Made by a program: the position numbers and the translations under genes. Shown here piece after piece: positions 7,490-16,747 of a DNA stretch of 64,000 nucleotides. Position 1 is the stretch's first letter. Each line of letters starts with the position of its first letter. The notes under the pieces are model-generated. The model did no database searches, was not told where the DNA came from, and saw only the letters and a list, made by a program, of their open reading frames with translations. This DNA is from Bacteroidota bacterium. Its GTDB lineage: Bacteria; Bacteroidota; Bacteroidia; B-17B0; Aurantibacillaceae. The DNA lies in the NCBI GenBank assembly GCA_016185125.1, contig JACPOC010000027.1, positions 1-64,000 on the forward strand, written 5' to 3'.

Positions 7490-8572
7490 TTACAATCTCC
7501 TGAATAAGTCCTTAATATAGTCCATTGTCGCAATTTCTTTGTAATTATCGCCCAAAGCATGGTTCCACATAAAAGAAAGATTGTAACTAACGGTTGCCAT
7601 CTTTGTCAATGTTTCGTCACTCCACTCTTTACTTAATTTTTGAGGTAATTCGATCTTATGTTTTTTAATCATTTGTTTAAATTCCCCCACGCCATCCGGA
7701 TAAATATCTTCAAGGTGCTGAAAGATTACGCAGTTGGCGAAGCAATGGCGAGTGCCGTGAATTTTTGAAAGGCCGTAACTTAAAGCATGACAAACACCCA
7801 CTTCGCTGTAAGTTAAACTTAAACCGCCCATTAAGGAAGCTACCATTAATTTATCGTCGTTCTCGGGAGTTTGCCCCGCTTTATCGTTTAAAAAAATTTC
7901 GCGGCATAAATGAAGCGCCTGATCGCCGTAAGCTAAACTAAACGCGTTATTACGAAGGCCGTTATGTGATTCAATGCAATGAATGTAAGTATCCATGCCG
8001 GTGTAAAACCACCAGTCGCGCGGAACAGACGAAATTAATTCAGGATCTAAAATAACTTGGTTAAAAACTGTCCAGTCGCATTTTAAACCTAATTTTTTTT
8101 CAGGGCCCGTAAGCACTGCGGTCATTGATACTTCTGCACCTGTTCCGCTGATGGTGGGAACTCCCAAGTGATAAATACCGGGGTTCTTAATTAAATTTAA
8201 TCCTTGGTAAAGCGTTGAGGAACCTTCGTTTGTAAGCATCAATGAAAGCGCTTTGGCAATATCCATAATGCTCCCACCGCCAATTCCTATAACGCCGCTG
8301 GGTAATCCTTTTTTAGAAAGGATTTCATCTCTAAGTGTATCTATTTGATCTGTGGTAGGTTCGTACCGATCAACATCTACAAAATAAATAAGATCTTCGG
8401 GTTTGTTTTGTAGGTTTTTGCTTAAAGGTTTGCCGGTAAAATAATTATCTACGATGTAAATAAAATAATTTTTATTTTCTTTTCGAAGGGGGGCAACTGT
8501 TTCTGCCAATTGAGAAAAAGAACCTCTGCCGTAGGTTACTTTATCAATGTTTTTGAAGTTTTTGTGTGTCAT
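7490..8572 (-). CDS. kdnB: KdnB, 3-deoxy-D-manno-octulosonate 8-oxidase
   Basis: This is an iron-containing alcohol dehydrogenase-fold enzyme of 360 residues. It matches Shewanella KdnB closely in remembered landmarks: KNFKNIDKVTYGRGSF at the start, GIGGGSIMDIAKALSLMLTN for nucleotide binding, VPTISGTGAEVSMTAVL, FYTGMDTYIHCIESH and GVCHALSYGL for metal and substrate. KdnB oxidises C8 of Kdo to an aldehyde, which KdnA (52691-53899 here) aminates to 8-amino-Kdo for the lipopolysaccharide core. It stands alone, not next to kdnA as in Shewanella. A general alcohol dehydrogenase is the alternative, made less likely by the kdnA partner. Confidence 0.85.
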   Translation of the reverse strand: MTHKNFKNIDKVTYGRGSFSQLAETVAPLRKENKNYFIYIVDNYFTGKPLSKNLQNKPEDLIYFVDVDRYEPTTDQIDTLRDEILSKKGLPSGVIGIGGGSIMDIAKALSLMLTNEGSSTLYQGLNLIKNPGIYHLGVPTISGTGAEVSMTAVLTGPEKKLGLKCDWTVFNQVILDPELISSVPRDWWFYTGMDTYIHCIESHNGLRNNAFSLAYGDQALHLCREIFLNDKAGQTPENDDKLMVASLMGGLSLTYSEVGVCHALSYGLSKIHGTRHCFANCVIFQHLEDIYPDGVGEFKQMIKKHKIELPQKLSKEWSDETLTKMATVSYNLSFMWNHALGDNYKEIATMDYIKDLFRRL

Positions 8573-8584
8573 GGTTTTATGGCG

Positions 8585-8667
8585 CGCAGATCACGCAGAT
8601 CAACGCAGAATTATTGTATTTTTTTTATGGGTAACATAGTATTTTCGGATATCCGCGTTATCTGCGA
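8585..8667. repeat. REP-like palindromic repeat upstream of kdnB
   Basis: Three spaced copies of CGCAGAT/CGCAG occur at 8585-8608. A partly complementary arm (ATCCGCGTTATCTGCGA, 8651-8667) can fold back on them. CGCAGATNACGCAGAT repeats are widespread non-coding repeats in Bacteroidota. It fills the 100-bp gap between kdnB and the superoxide dismutase gene. Confidence 0.6.
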
Positions 8668-8672
8668 GAATA

Positions 8673-9413
8673 TTATTTGGTAAACAATTCCTCCGCCTTC
8701 TCCCAATTTACTACATTCCACCAATTGGAGATATAATCGGCGCGTTTGTTTTGGTACTTTAAATAGTAGGCGTGCTCCCAAACATCAAGCGCTACAATAA
8801 TTTTTCCTTTTTCAATGCCTTCTAATTTCATTAAAGGATTATCCTGATTGGGAGTTGTTGTTATTTTTAATTTGCCGTTTTGTTCAATCAACCAGCACCA
8901 GCCGCTTCCGAAATGTTTGGTTGCTTTTTCTGAAAATTCTTTTTTAAAATCTTCAAATGTTTTAAAATTTTTGGTGATGGCCTCGTTCAATTTTCCGGCA
9001 GGTAAATTAGCTTTGCTTTCGGGATTGGGTTTTAACAAGGTCCAGAATAAACTATGGTTGTAATGCCCGCCTAAATTATTACGAATAACTGCAGAAGTAG
9101 ATTTATCAACGCGACTGCATTTAACCGCATCGTTGGATGAATAATCAAGGTTAGTTGACGGCGTTTCGTTTAGTTTATTTACATAAGCCTGATGATGTTT
9201 GGTATGATGAATTTCCATGGTTTGTTTGTCAATAAACGGTTCTAAGGCATCATACGCATAGGGTAGGGCAGGAAGCGCAAAAGGAGTTTTATCCCCAGCT
9301 TCTTTACCTAAGGTTTGCAGCGCGTTAATTTTTTCTTCGCTTAGTAAATTTGAGGCAAGAGCCGTTAAGCCAAACAGCCCCGATTTTTTTAAAAAACTTC
9401 TTCTATCGCTCAT
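8673..9413 (-). CDS. Exported Fe/Mn superoxide dismutase
   Basis: This enzyme converts superoxide to hydrogen peroxide and oxygen. After an N-terminal leader, the mature part (about 45-246) is a standard Fe/Mn-SOD. Metal ligands are His in MEIHHTKHH, His in HYNHSLFW, and Asp and His in ALDVWEHAYY. The leader starts MSDRRSFLKKSGLFGLTALA, a twin-arginine signal (RRSFLKK plus a short hydrophobic stretch). It should therefore be folded with metal inside and exported by Tat, unlike the usual cytosolic SOD. It is 1 bp downstream of the biotin carrier gene, so the two form an operon. Confidence 0.92.
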   Translation of the reverse strand: MSDRRSFLKKSGLFGLTALASNLLSEEKINALQTLGKEAGDKTPFALPALPYAYDALEPFIDKQTMEIHHTKHHQAYVNKLNETPSTNLDYSSNDAVKCSRVDKSTSAVIRNNLGGHYNHSLFWTLLKPNPESKANLPAGKLNEAITKNFKTFEDFKKEFSEKATKHFGSGWCWLIEQNGKLKITTTPNQDNPLMKLEGIEKGKIIVALDVWEHAYYLKYQNKRADYISNWWNVVNWEKAEELFTK

Positions 9414-9414
9414 T

Positions 9415-9924
9415 TTAAAATTGAATTAAGATTTGACCTTTTTCCACGGCTTTTCCTTTAATTGCTAATATTTTTTTAATAATTCCATCCGCCGGGCTTT
9501 TTAAAATATTTTCCATTTTCATAGCCTCCAGAACTATTAACGCGTCTCCTTTTTTTACTTCTGAACCTTCTCCTACAAGCACATTTAAAACCATTCCGGG
9601 CATTGGTGCTTTAATATCCGTAACTTTTTTAGAAGCCATGTTATCCATACCCAGATTATGCAACAATTCGTCGTATTTATCTTTTAAGTGCAAATTAAAT
9701 TTAACCCCGTTTATTTTTAAAACCAGTGTTTTTTCTTCCTTTATTACTTTAATCAGATCAACGTTATAGGAGGCGTTGTTATAAATTAAATGAAATTGAT
9801 GGGCATTTATCTTAATAATATCTCCTTTTAGTTCTTTTTCATTCAGCTTCCCTTCAAAGGAATTGTTTTTGAGGGTCAGTTCTGTTTTAAAAACCGAATT
9901 TCCATTAACAGTAATTGTGTACAT
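9415..9924 (-). CDS. Biotin carboxyl carrier domain protein
   Basis: This 169-residue protein has a C-terminal biotinyl domain with the EAMKM motif (biotin on K136) between APMPGMVLNVLV and SPADGIIKKI. The N-terminal ~90 residues are a strand-rich extension, as in carrier subunits of acyl-CoA or pyruvate-type carboxylases. It would carry CO2 from a biotin carboxylase to a carboxyltransferase. The only biotin carboxylase here is at 41885-43369, and no carboxyltransferase is in the window. It is the first gene of an operon with superoxide dismutase. Confidence 0.85.
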   Translation of the reverse strand: MYTITVNGNSVFKTELTLKNNSFEGKLNEKELKGDIIKINAHQFHLIYNNASYNVDLIKVIKEEKTLVLKINGVKFNLHLKDKYDELLHNLGMDNMASKKVTDIKAPMPGMVLNVLVGEGSEVKKGDALIVLEAMKMENILKSPADGIIKKILAIKGKAVEKGQILIQF

Positions 9925-9928
9925 ACAG

Positions 9929-9936
9929 CAAATTTA
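9929..9936 (-). promoter_or_regulatory. -7 promoter box for the biotin carrier-SOD operon
   Basis: The minus strand reads TAAATTTG, a perfect match to the Bacteroidota -7 consensus TAnnTTTG. Its last G is 5 bp upstream of the ATG at 9924, so the transcript would have almost no leader. Confidence 0.55.
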
Positions 9937-9945
9937 ATTATTAAA

Positions 9946-9979
9946 ACAAAAAACCCTCTTCGATGGGAAGAGGGTTTTT
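9946..9979 (-). terminator. Terminator between the 9998-10816 gene and the biotin carrier gene
   Basis: An 8-bp GC-rich stem (CCCTCTTC 9954-9961 with GAAGAGGG 9967-9974) has a 5-nt loop with A/T runs on both sides. On the minus strand it ends in GGGTTTTTTG, fitting termination of the 9998-10816 gene. It could also work from the other side. Confidence 0.8.
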
Positions 9980-9997
9980 AAAATATTTTTCTAAAAA

Positions 9998-10816
9998 TTA
10001 TTTTTTAACAAATTCACCCATTTTATTGTCGAAGTTGAGAAAATAACCACCTTTAGGCAAATTACTTACATCAATTTTACTTCCAAAGCCTTTTTTAACT
10101 ACGTTTCCGTATTGATCGTAAATCTCATACATAGTTTCAACCGCTTTATCGGTTTTACCTTTTTCAAAGAAATTAATGTCTTTACTTGCTTTTAAGGGCG
10201 CGTAATCAATTTCTTTAATATCGCTTAAAAAATCAACCGGCTTGCTTAAACGTGGTTGTCCGCTATAATCCGTTTGACGCACACGAACCTGATTTTTACC
10301 GCTGTGCGGCACTACTTTAAAAGAGTATTCATTATTAGTAGGAGTTCCTACACCGTCTTTTTCCCCAACTTTTACCCATTTATTCCAGCGAAATTGTTCG
10401 ATCGAAAAAGCCAATTTACCGGTTTCAGATTTAGTTGACCATTTAACATTTCCATCTTTATCAGCAGTCATATTAACCACTTCAAATGTACTTTTAGGTT
10501 TCAGTACTTCCGGGTTTAACACTTTAGGTTTGCAATCTTCTTTATGAAATACTTTTATTTCAACCTTGTCGCCAATGTTTAGTTTGTGAGGTTTCATATC
10601 AATTTCAAAGGCGCTTGAGTTGATCTCATCGGTGGTAATATTGCCGTTAACCTTTACTTCGGTTACGCAAAAACCCACTCCTCCGCTTCCAAAAGGATTT
10701 TGAACATAGAGGTTTTTCCCCTGATAATTCCCTTCTAAAATAATAACTCCGCCTTGGGCGCTTACTAAATTAATGCCCGCAGACAGGAAAAATAGATATA
10801 AAACAAATTTTTTCAT
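9998..10816 (-). CDS. Secreted protein of unknown function with T9SS-like C-terminus
   Basis: A cleavable signal peptide (MKKFVLYLFFLSAGINLVSAQ) starts this 272-residue protein. It is mostly beta-rich, with a GFCVTEVKVNG strand and a fibronectin-like segment around 130-190. The last ~60 residues (YEIYDQYGNVVKKGFGSKIDVSNLPKG..) have the layout of a T9SS type A sorting domain, but the usual YPNP opening is absent. It is probably surface-bound or secreted. The family is not recognised. Confidence 0.7.
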   Translation of the reverse strand: MKKFVLYLFFLSAGINLVSAQGGVIILEGNYQGKNLYVQNPFGSGGVGFCVTEVKVNGNITTDEINSSAFEIDMKPHKLNIGDKVEIKVFHKEDCKPKVLNPEVLKPKSTFEVVNMTADKDGNVKWSTKSETGKLAFSIEQFRWNKWVKVGEKDGVGTPTNNEYSFKVVPHSGKNQVRVRQTDYSGQPRLSKPVDFLSDIKEIDYAPLKASKDINFFEKGKTDKAVETMYEIYDQYGNVVKKGFGSKIDVSNLPKGGYFLNFDNKMGEFVKK

Positions 10817-10891
10817 CGACTAAATTAAAATTCTTAGCGTTGCAATATTATAACGATATTTTTTAATAACAAAATATATTTTCATTTAAAA

Positions 10892-10923
10892 TTGATTATT
10901 TCAAAGTAAAATAGTTAGTTTTG
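10892..10923 (+). promoter_or_regulatory. Promoter of the peptide-binding lipoprotein gene
   Basis: TAGTTTTG at 10916-10923 fits TAnnTTTG, and a TTG -33 element at 10892-10894 is 21 bp upstream. The ATG follows 22 bp later. Both elements and their spacing fit Bacteroidota housekeeping promoters. Confidence 0.55.
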
Positions 10924-10945
10924 TTAAATAATAAAGTGCAAATTT

Positions 10946-12667
10946 ATGAGAATTTTCCACATATACACCTTTCCTTTAATAGTATTTTCTCTTTTTACTG
11001 CTTGTAAAGATGGAGTTTCAGAAAAAGGAACCGAGAATAAATATAGCGGAGGCGCCAAAGTAGTGCGAATTGCTGAGGTTTTAGCCCCCATTAGTATTTT
11101 TCCGCATAGTTTAACCAATACGGTGGAAAGCCTTATTGCTTCGCAGATTTACGAAGGTTTAGTAAAAATTAACACCAAGGATCTTTCCTTAGAACCCGGC
11201 TTGGCCGAAAAATGGGAAGTATCTCCAGATGGAAAAACCATTACTTTTCATCTCCGAAAAGGGGTTAAATTTCAAAGTTGCGGTCCTTTAAGCGGTAAAA
11301 CCGAGGAAATAACAAGTAAAGATGTAAAATTTACCTTTGAGCTTTTATGTACCGATAAGCCCGGAAATATACATTTTTACACCGTTTGTAAAGATAGAAT
11401 TGTAGGCGCAAATGAATTTTATGCCGCAAGTACTAAAAAAGAAAAGGTAGAACTGAAAGGATTTAAAATTATTGACGATTATACTTTTTCTATTGAACTT
11501 TTAAATTCGCCTAATATTTTTCTTGAAATATTGGCCAATCCTGTTGCCTCTATCCTAAACAAAACAGGTTACGAGGCCAAAAAAGAAGACTGTAACGTAG
11601 GGGCGGGGCCTTTTATTCTTGATGAAAAAACCAGCACTAAAACGCATTATGCTTTATATAAAAACATAAATTATTACGGAAAAGATAAAAACGGAGAAGC
11701 CATGCCCTATATCGACTCTTTAGTAATCGATATTGTGCCAACTTCAGAAGATGCCTTACAAGGCTTTCAGTCAGGTAAATACGATTTTATAACTTCTGTG
11801 CCAAGTAATCAAATTAAGGAAATTGTTGAAGAAAACATTAAATCCTTTAAAGGAAATCCGCCTAAGTTTATTTTAGATCAAAGTCCTGAAATGAGTACTT
11901 CATTTTATGTGTTTAACACACATAAGAAACCATTTAATAATATTAAAGTACGCCAAGCTTTTAATTACGCTATTGATAGAAATAAAATTATTGAACGGGT
12001 TTTATTCGGACAAGCGTATGGGCCTGCTATTCACGGCATTGTGCCTCCTACTCATGCAATTTATAATACAAAAGAGGTTAAAGGCTATGATTTTGATGTT
12101 GAAAAAGCAAAAAAACTATTAGCGGAAGCGGGCTTTCCGGATGGGAAAGGCTTTCCTGAAATTCAATTGTATGTGAATTCGGGAAACACCCGCAATAACA
12201 CAGTGGCCGCTGAAATTCAAAAGCAATTAAAAACTAATTTAAATATAAATATCACTTTTGAATCTTTACCAAACGGAGAAAAATTTACTTTGCAGGTAAA
12301 AGGAAAAGGAAATATGTATCGCGATGGATGGGTGGCCGATTATCCAAGTCCGGAGTCGTTTCTTTCAATTTTTTATGGAGAATCGGTTACGGATGATACT
12401 ACACACATGGTTTTTCCAAACACTACCAAATATAAAAACGCTGAATTTGATAGATATTACAAAAAGGGCAGAGATGCCGTGAACAGAGATTCAGCTGCCG
12501 TTTCTTTTTTAAAGGCCGAGCAGATTTTAATGAACGATGCTCCTTTAATCCCTTTATGGTATGAAAGTAATTGTCGTTTAATTTCTTCACGGATAAAAAA
12601 CTTTCACTCTAACCCTTTACGCTACTTTGATTTTTCAAAAGTAACTATTGAGGAAACAAAACCTTGA
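10946..12667 (+). CDS. ABC transporter substrate-binding lipoprotein, family 5 (peptide type)
   Basis: This 573-residue protein has a lipoprotein signal ending in LFTAC, so Cys20 would be lipidated. The rest is a complete family 5 solute-binding fold like OppA/DppA: SLIASQIYEGLVKIN, GLAEKWEVSPDGKTITFHLRKGVKF, DVKFTFELL, VRQAFNYAIDRNKII and YRDGWVADYPSPESF. It should bind oligopeptides or similar small molecules. No permease or ATPase gene is adjacent, so its transporter is elsewhere. It is followed at 55 bp by the DUF5686 gene. Confidence 0.9.
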   Translation: MRIFHIYTFPLIVFSLFTACKDGVSEKGTENKYSGGAKVVRIAEVLAPISIFPHSLTNTVESLIASQIYEGLVKINTKDLSLEPGLAEKWEVSPDGKTITFHLRKGVKFQSCGPLSGKTEEITSKDVKFTFELLCTDKPGNIHFYTVCKDRIVGANEFYAASTKKEKVELKGFKIIDDYTFSIELLNSPNIFLEILANPVASILNKTGYEAKKEDCNVGAGPFILDEKTSTKTHYALYKNINYYGKDKNGEAMPYIDSLVIDIVPTSEDALQGFQSGKYDFITSVPSNQIKEIVEENIKSFKGNPPKFILDQSPEMSTSFYVFNTHKKPFNNIKVRQAFNYAIDRNKIIERVLFGQAYGPAIHGIVPPTHAIYNTKEVKGYDFDVEKAKKLLAEAGFPDGKGFPEIQLYVNSGNTRNNTVAAEIQKQLKTNLNINITFESLPNGEKFTLQVKGKGNMYRDGWVADYPSPESFLSIFYGESVTDDTTHMVFPNTTKYKNAEFDRYYKKGRDAVNRDSAAVSFLKAEQILMNDAPLIPLWYESNCRLISSRIKNFHSNPLRYFDFSKVTIEETKP

Positions 12668-12722
12668 TAGATCGCCTTTTTTATAGAATGATATAGCAGC
12701 AGCTTTAAGTACTATACCAAAA

Positions 12723-15191
12723 ATGATTAGCAGAGCGGTAGTTATATTAATTTCCTTCCTTTTTTTACATAGTTCTTACTTTGCACAATATACCATAAAA
12801 GGTAAAATTTTTGCAGCCGGTAATAAAGAAGCCTTGCCTTTTGTTCCGGTAATAATAAAAGGAACTACTATCGGCGCCCAATCAGATTTTGATGGAAACT
12901 TTATAGTAAAATCCGCTAAACTCGGCGATTCCATCATAGCATCCTATGTTGGGTATAAACGCACTGCCCGCGCAATAAATAAAAATTTGGCCGAACAGGA
13001 AATCAATATTTCAATGGAAGATATTGGAGGTTTGGTTTTGGATGAAATAACTGTTAAGGCAGGAGAAAATCCGGCGCATAGAATTGTTAGAAATTGTGTA
13101 AAACAAAAGGAAGTAAATAACCGCAATAATCTGGAGGCGTTCGAATACGAAACTTACAATAAGCTGGAGTTTGATCTTAATCGAATACCCAAAGAAATGC
13201 GCGAAAAAAAAATACTTAAGCCCATAGCTTTTGTATTTAATAATGTAGATAGCGCCAATAGCGGCGAAAAACCATCCCTTCCTTTTTTTATAGTTGAAAA
13301 TCTTTCACAGTTTTATTTTAAAAGAAACCCTACCCGTAAAAAAGAAGTAGTGGTGGCTTCAAAAATTACAGGCATCGAAAACTCAAGTGTATCGCAGGTA
13401 TTGGGAGATATGTATCAAAACATAAATATTTATAATAATAATATTTTGGTGTTTAATAAACAAATGCCCAGCCCCATAAGCGATAACGGATTGTTTTATT
13501 ATAAATATTTTTTGGAAGACAGTGCCTTTGAAGGCAATAAATATATTTACCACATCAGGTTTAAACCAAAGCGTGTTCAAGAACTAAGTTTTAGCGGCAA
13601 TATGTGGATTGCGGACACTACCTGGGGCATTAAACGCCTTGAAATGAGTTTGCCCAAGGACGCTAACATTAATTTTATTAACAGCGTAAACGTTATTCAG
13701 GAGTTTACTTATATGGATAGCGTTTGGTTTTTAATTAAAGATCGTTTGGTAATTGATTTTGCGCCAAGTAAAAAAGCCATTGGTTTTTACGGACGAAAAA
13801 CTACCTCGTATAAAAAAATAAAATTTAACCAGCCAAAGCCCGATAAGTTTTATGAATTTGCGGATAAAATTGAGGTTAATGACAGTATTTCTACTCGCTC
13901 TGATGATTTTTGGATACAGAACCGGCACGACAGCCTTACTGCCCGGGAAATGAAAATTTTCAAAATGATTGATACTATACAATCCTTACCCATCTATTCC
14001 AACTGGGTAGATATTTTTTATTTATTGGTTGCAGGTTATAAAAAGTGCAATAATTTTGAGATTGGACCCTACTCCAACTTAGTTTCTTATAACAGAGTGG
14101 AAGGAGTTCGTTTAAGATTCGGTGGCAGAACAAGTGATGTTTTCAGCAAATGGTATGAGCTGGCGGGCTATGTAGCTTACGGTACGCTTGATGAAAAATG
14201 GAAATATTCAATTGGCTTTAGAAGCTTTTTAACCAAACGGCCGCACCGGCAATTAGTGGGGGTTAATTACAGAAGCGATTACGAAATACTCGGACAAAGC
14301 ACCAATGGCTTTTCGCAGGATAACGTGCTGGCCTCTCTTTTTAGAGCAAGCCCTTTAACTAACTTAACCAGGGTTGATAAAACGGAAGCCTATTATGAGC
14401 GGGAATGGTTTCCGGGCCTTATTACTAAAGCATTTATAACGGGAAGACAATTTACCCCCTTGGGATCAAATCAATATTTATATTTGAAGAGAGATGGAAC
14501 CATTGGTGAAAAAGAAAACATTGTAAATACCGAAGCCAGAATAAGTGTGCGGTTTGCCTGGAAAGAAAAATATGTGGGGGAAGGGTTCCGCCGGGTTTAT
14601 TTGGGCACTACTTATCCTATTCTGCAAGTAAATTATTCAAAGTCTCTTCAAAACGCCTTTAAGGGCGAATATGATTACCACAAACTAGTTTTAAACGTCA
14701 GCGACCGAATTCGTATCACTCCTATTTTAGGTTATACCGATTATGTGATAGAGGGCGGAAAAATATGGGGCGCGGTGCCATATCCTTTAATGGAATTACA
14801 TGGCGGTAACGAAACCTATATTTACGATTATCTGGCGTTTAACATGATGAGGTATTATGAATTTGCCAGCGACAAATTTATATCTGCGGCTGTGTTTCAT
14901 CACTTCGAAGGATTGTTTCTAAATAAAATTCCTTTATTAAGAAAATTAAAATGGCGCGAAGTGGCCACCATTAAAGGCGTTTGGGGAACAGTAAACGACC
15001 AGAACAGAAAAACACTTTTATTTCCTAAAACTTTAAAGGCCTTAGATAAAGGGCCTTACTTGGAAGCAAGTTTGGGAGTTGAAAATATTTTTAAAATCTT
15101 CAGGATTGATGCCTTTTGGCGCCTTAATTATCAGTTTCCAGGTGCTATAAACAACTTTGGTTTAAAATTTGGCTTTCAATTGGCTTTATAA
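12723..15191 (+). CDS. DUF5686 outer-membrane protein with carboxypeptidase-like domain
   Basis: This 822-residue protein has a signal peptide ending ...SSYFAQ. A carboxypeptidase D regulatory-like domain (about 23-110, YTIKGKIFAAGNKEALPFVPV ... SYVGYKR) is followed by a long DUF5686 region predicted to be a beta-barrel with many alternating aromatic strands. The N-terminal plug-like domain is shared with TonB-dependent receptors, but no TonB box or plug is seen. Such proteins are abundant in Bacteroidota; their role is uncharacterised, probably outer-membrane biogenesis or transport. Confidence 0.87.
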   Translation: MISRAVVILISFLFLHSSYFAQYTIKGKIFAAGNKEALPFVPVIIKGTTIGAQSDFDGNFIVKSAKLGDSIIASYVGYKRTARAINKNLAEQEINISMEDIGGLVLDEITVKAGENPAHRIVRNCVKQKEVNNRNNLEAFEYETYNKLEFDLNRIPKEMREKKILKPIAFVFNNVDSANSGEKPSLPFFIVENLSQFYFKRNPTRKKEVVVASKITGIENSSVSQVLGDMYQNINIYNNNILVFNKQMPSPISDNGLFYYKYFLEDSAFEGNKYIYHIRFKPKRVQELSFSGNMWIADTTWGIKRLEMSLPKDANINFINSVNVIQEFTYMDSVWFLIKDRLVIDFAPSKKAIGFYGRKTTSYKKIKFNQPKPDKFYEFADKIEVNDSISTRSDDFWIQNRHDSLTAREMKIFKMIDTIQSLPIYSNWVDIFYLLVAGYKKCNNFEIGPYSNLVSYNRVEGVRLRFGGRTSDVFSKWYELAGYVAYGTLDEKWKYSIGFRSFLTKRPHRQLVGVNYRSDYEILGQSTNGFSQDNVLASLFRASPLTNLTRVDKTEAYYEREWFPGLITKAFITGRQFTPLGSNQYLYLKRDGTIGEKENIVNTEARISVRFAWKEKYVGEGFRRVYLGTTYPILQVNYSKSLQNAFKGEYDYHKLVLNVSDRIRITPILGYTDYVIEGGKIWGAVPYPLMELHGGNETYIYDYLAFNMMRYYEFASDKFISAAVFHHFEGLFLNKIPLLRKLKWREVATIKGVWGTVNDQNRKTLLFPKTLKALDKGPYLEASLGVENIFKIFRIDAFWRLNYQFPGAINNFGLKFGFQLAL

Positions 15192-15264
15192 CATAATTTT
15201 ATTTAAAAATTGTTATAGTAGAAAGGATAAAAGCCTTCCGGTGTTCAAATGTAAAAAAACTCGT

Positions 15265-15272
15265 TACCTTTG
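15265..15272 (+). promoter_or_regulatory. -7 promoter box of lptB
   Basis: TACCTTTG matches TAnnTTTG exactly. Its final G is 6 bp before the lptB ATG, so transcription would begin at or next to the start codon and give a leaderless mRNA. Confidence 0.55.
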
Positions 15273-15277
15273 AGTAT

Positions 15278-16003
15278 ATGATCCTCCGCAGCGAAAACCT
15301 TATAAAAAAGTATAAAAGCCGAATAGTAGCAAATAATGTTTCTGTTCAGGTGGAGCAGGGTGAAATTGTGGGTTTGCTAGGGCCTAACGGTGCGGGCAAA
15401 ACTACTTCGTTTTATATGATTGTGGGTATGGTAAAGCCCAATAGCGGAAAAATATTTTTAGATGATCTGGATATAACCAATGAGCCCATGTATCGCCGGG
15501 CTCAATTGGGAGTGGGGTATTTACCTCAGGAAGCTTCTGTTTTTAGAAAATTAAGCATTGAAGATAATATTCGGGCAGTTTTGGAAATGACCAAGCTCAC
15601 TAAAAAAGAGCAGGAGTTAAAAGTAGAAAGTTTACTCGATGAGTTTGCCTTACACCACGTACGAAAAAATTTAGGAGATCAGTTAAGCGGTGGCGAAAGG
15701 CGCAGAACGGAAATAGCACGCGCCCTGGCAACAGACCCTAAATTTATTTTACTGGATGAACCTTTTGCAGGAGTTGATCCTATTGCTGTTGAAGATATTC
15801 AAACGGTGGTGAGAAAATTGAAAGAAAAAAATATAGGCATTCTGATCACGGATCATAACGTGCATGAAACATTAACTATTACCGACAGGGCTTATCTGCT
15901 TTATTCGGGCAGCGTTATTAAATCAGGTACTGCCGAAGATCTTGCAAATGATGAGCAGGTAAGAAAAGTTTATCTAGGACAAAATTTTGAGTTAAGAAAA
16001 TAA
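15278..16003 (+). CDS. lptB: LptB, ATPase of the lipopolysaccharide export ABC transporter
   Basis: This 241-residue ABC ATPase drives lipopolysaccharide extraction from the inner membrane with LptFG and LptC. It shows Walker [10 protein letters not shown], the LptB-type Q-loop region [13 protein letters not shown], signature [15 protein letters not shown], Walker [14 protein letters not shown] and switch His in [10 protein letters not shown]. The length matches E. coli LptB. Its stop overlaps the rdgB start (TAATG), so the two are translationally coupled. Confidence 0.96.
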   Translation: MILRSENLIKKYKSRIVANNVSVQVEQGEIVGLLGPNGAGKTTSFYMIVGMVKPNSGKIFLDDLDITNEPMYRRAQLGVGYLPQEASVFRKLSIEDNIRAVLEMTKLTKKEQELKVESLLDEFALHHVRKNLGDQLSGGERRRTEIARALATDPKFILLDEPFAGVDPIAVEDIQTVVRKLKEKNIGILITDHNVHETLTITDRAYLLYSGSVIKSGTAEDLANDEQVRKVYLGQNFELRK

Positions 16004-16590
16004 TGAAACTTATTTTTGCTTCTTCCAATGTAAATAAGATCAGGGAGATCGAGGCCGTGCTTCCGCAAAACATTATACTCTCAGGTTTAAAAGAAATAGG
16101 AATCACGCATGAGATTCCGGAACCAGGCACAACCATCAAAGAAAATTCTTTTTTAAAGGCAAGGTTTGTTTGGGATTTTTTAAAAAATGACACTAACGTT
16201 TCGGTATTTGCCGACGATAGCGGATTGGAAGTAGAAGCTTTAAATGGCGCGCCCGGCGTTTATAGCGCACGTTATGCCGGCGAGCCTAAAAATGATGAAG
16301 CCAACAATATAAAGTTAATTCAGGAGCTTAAAAATTCAAATAATCGAAATGCACATTTCATAACGGTTATCACTCTTATACTTAAAGGGGAGGTATATTA
16401 TTTTGAAGGTGAAATAAAAGGCAGCATCGCTTTACGTCCTTCCGGCAATTCAGGTTTCGGATACGACCCTTTATTTGTTCCAAACGGGTATACAAAAACC
16501 TTTGCGGAACTGGGGAGTGAAATAAAAAATTCTATCAGTCACCGTGCTATAGCGGTAAAAAAAATGAAGGAATTTTTAGCAGGGTTGTAA
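16003..16590 (+). CDS. rdgB: RdgB, XTP/dITP diphosphatase (HAM1 family)
   Basis: This 195-residue enzyme hydrolyses non-canonical purine nucleotides (XTP, dITP, ITP) to monophosphates, keeping them out of DNA and RNA. Family landmarks are the N-terminal FASSNVNKIREIEAVL, FADDSGLEVEALNGAPGVYSARYAG and the GFGYDPLFVP segment near the end, plus SHRAIAVKKM. It overlaps lptB by one base. Confidence 0.96.
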   Translation: MKLIFASSNVNKIREIEAVLPQNIILSGLKEIGITHEIPEPGTTIKENSFLKARFVWDFLKNDTNVSVFADDSGLEVEALNGAPGVYSARYAGEPKNDEANNIKLIQELKNSNNRNAHFITVITLILKGEVYYFEGEIKGSIALRPSGNSGFGYDPLFVPNGYTKTFAELGSEIKNSISHRAIAVKKMKEFLAGL

Positions 16591-16651
16591 ATGCCTTTAT
16601 ACTTCTTTCTTTTCTTTAATTCAATCTCGTTGTCCTCCCGACTAAGGTGGG

Positions 16652-16670
16652 ATCTATATTCGCTATAGAT
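16652..16670. repeat. Hairpin in a dispersed non-coding repeat
   Basis: ATCTATA and TATAGAT pair around TTCGC. The surrounding 16625-16740 sequence (GTCTCCTATCGTCGACATGA type) resembles dispersed repeats common in Bacteroidota intergenic DNA. Its right end, read on the minus strand, contains TCATTGCGAACG, which recurs at about 31938. It lies between the convergent rdgB and AsmA genes. Confidence 0.5.
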
Positions 16671-16747
16671 GTCTCCTATCGTCGACATGAAACGCATCAG
16701 ATTTTTCTCAATAAGAAATTGGTTGAAACGTTCGCAATGAGGTTGCC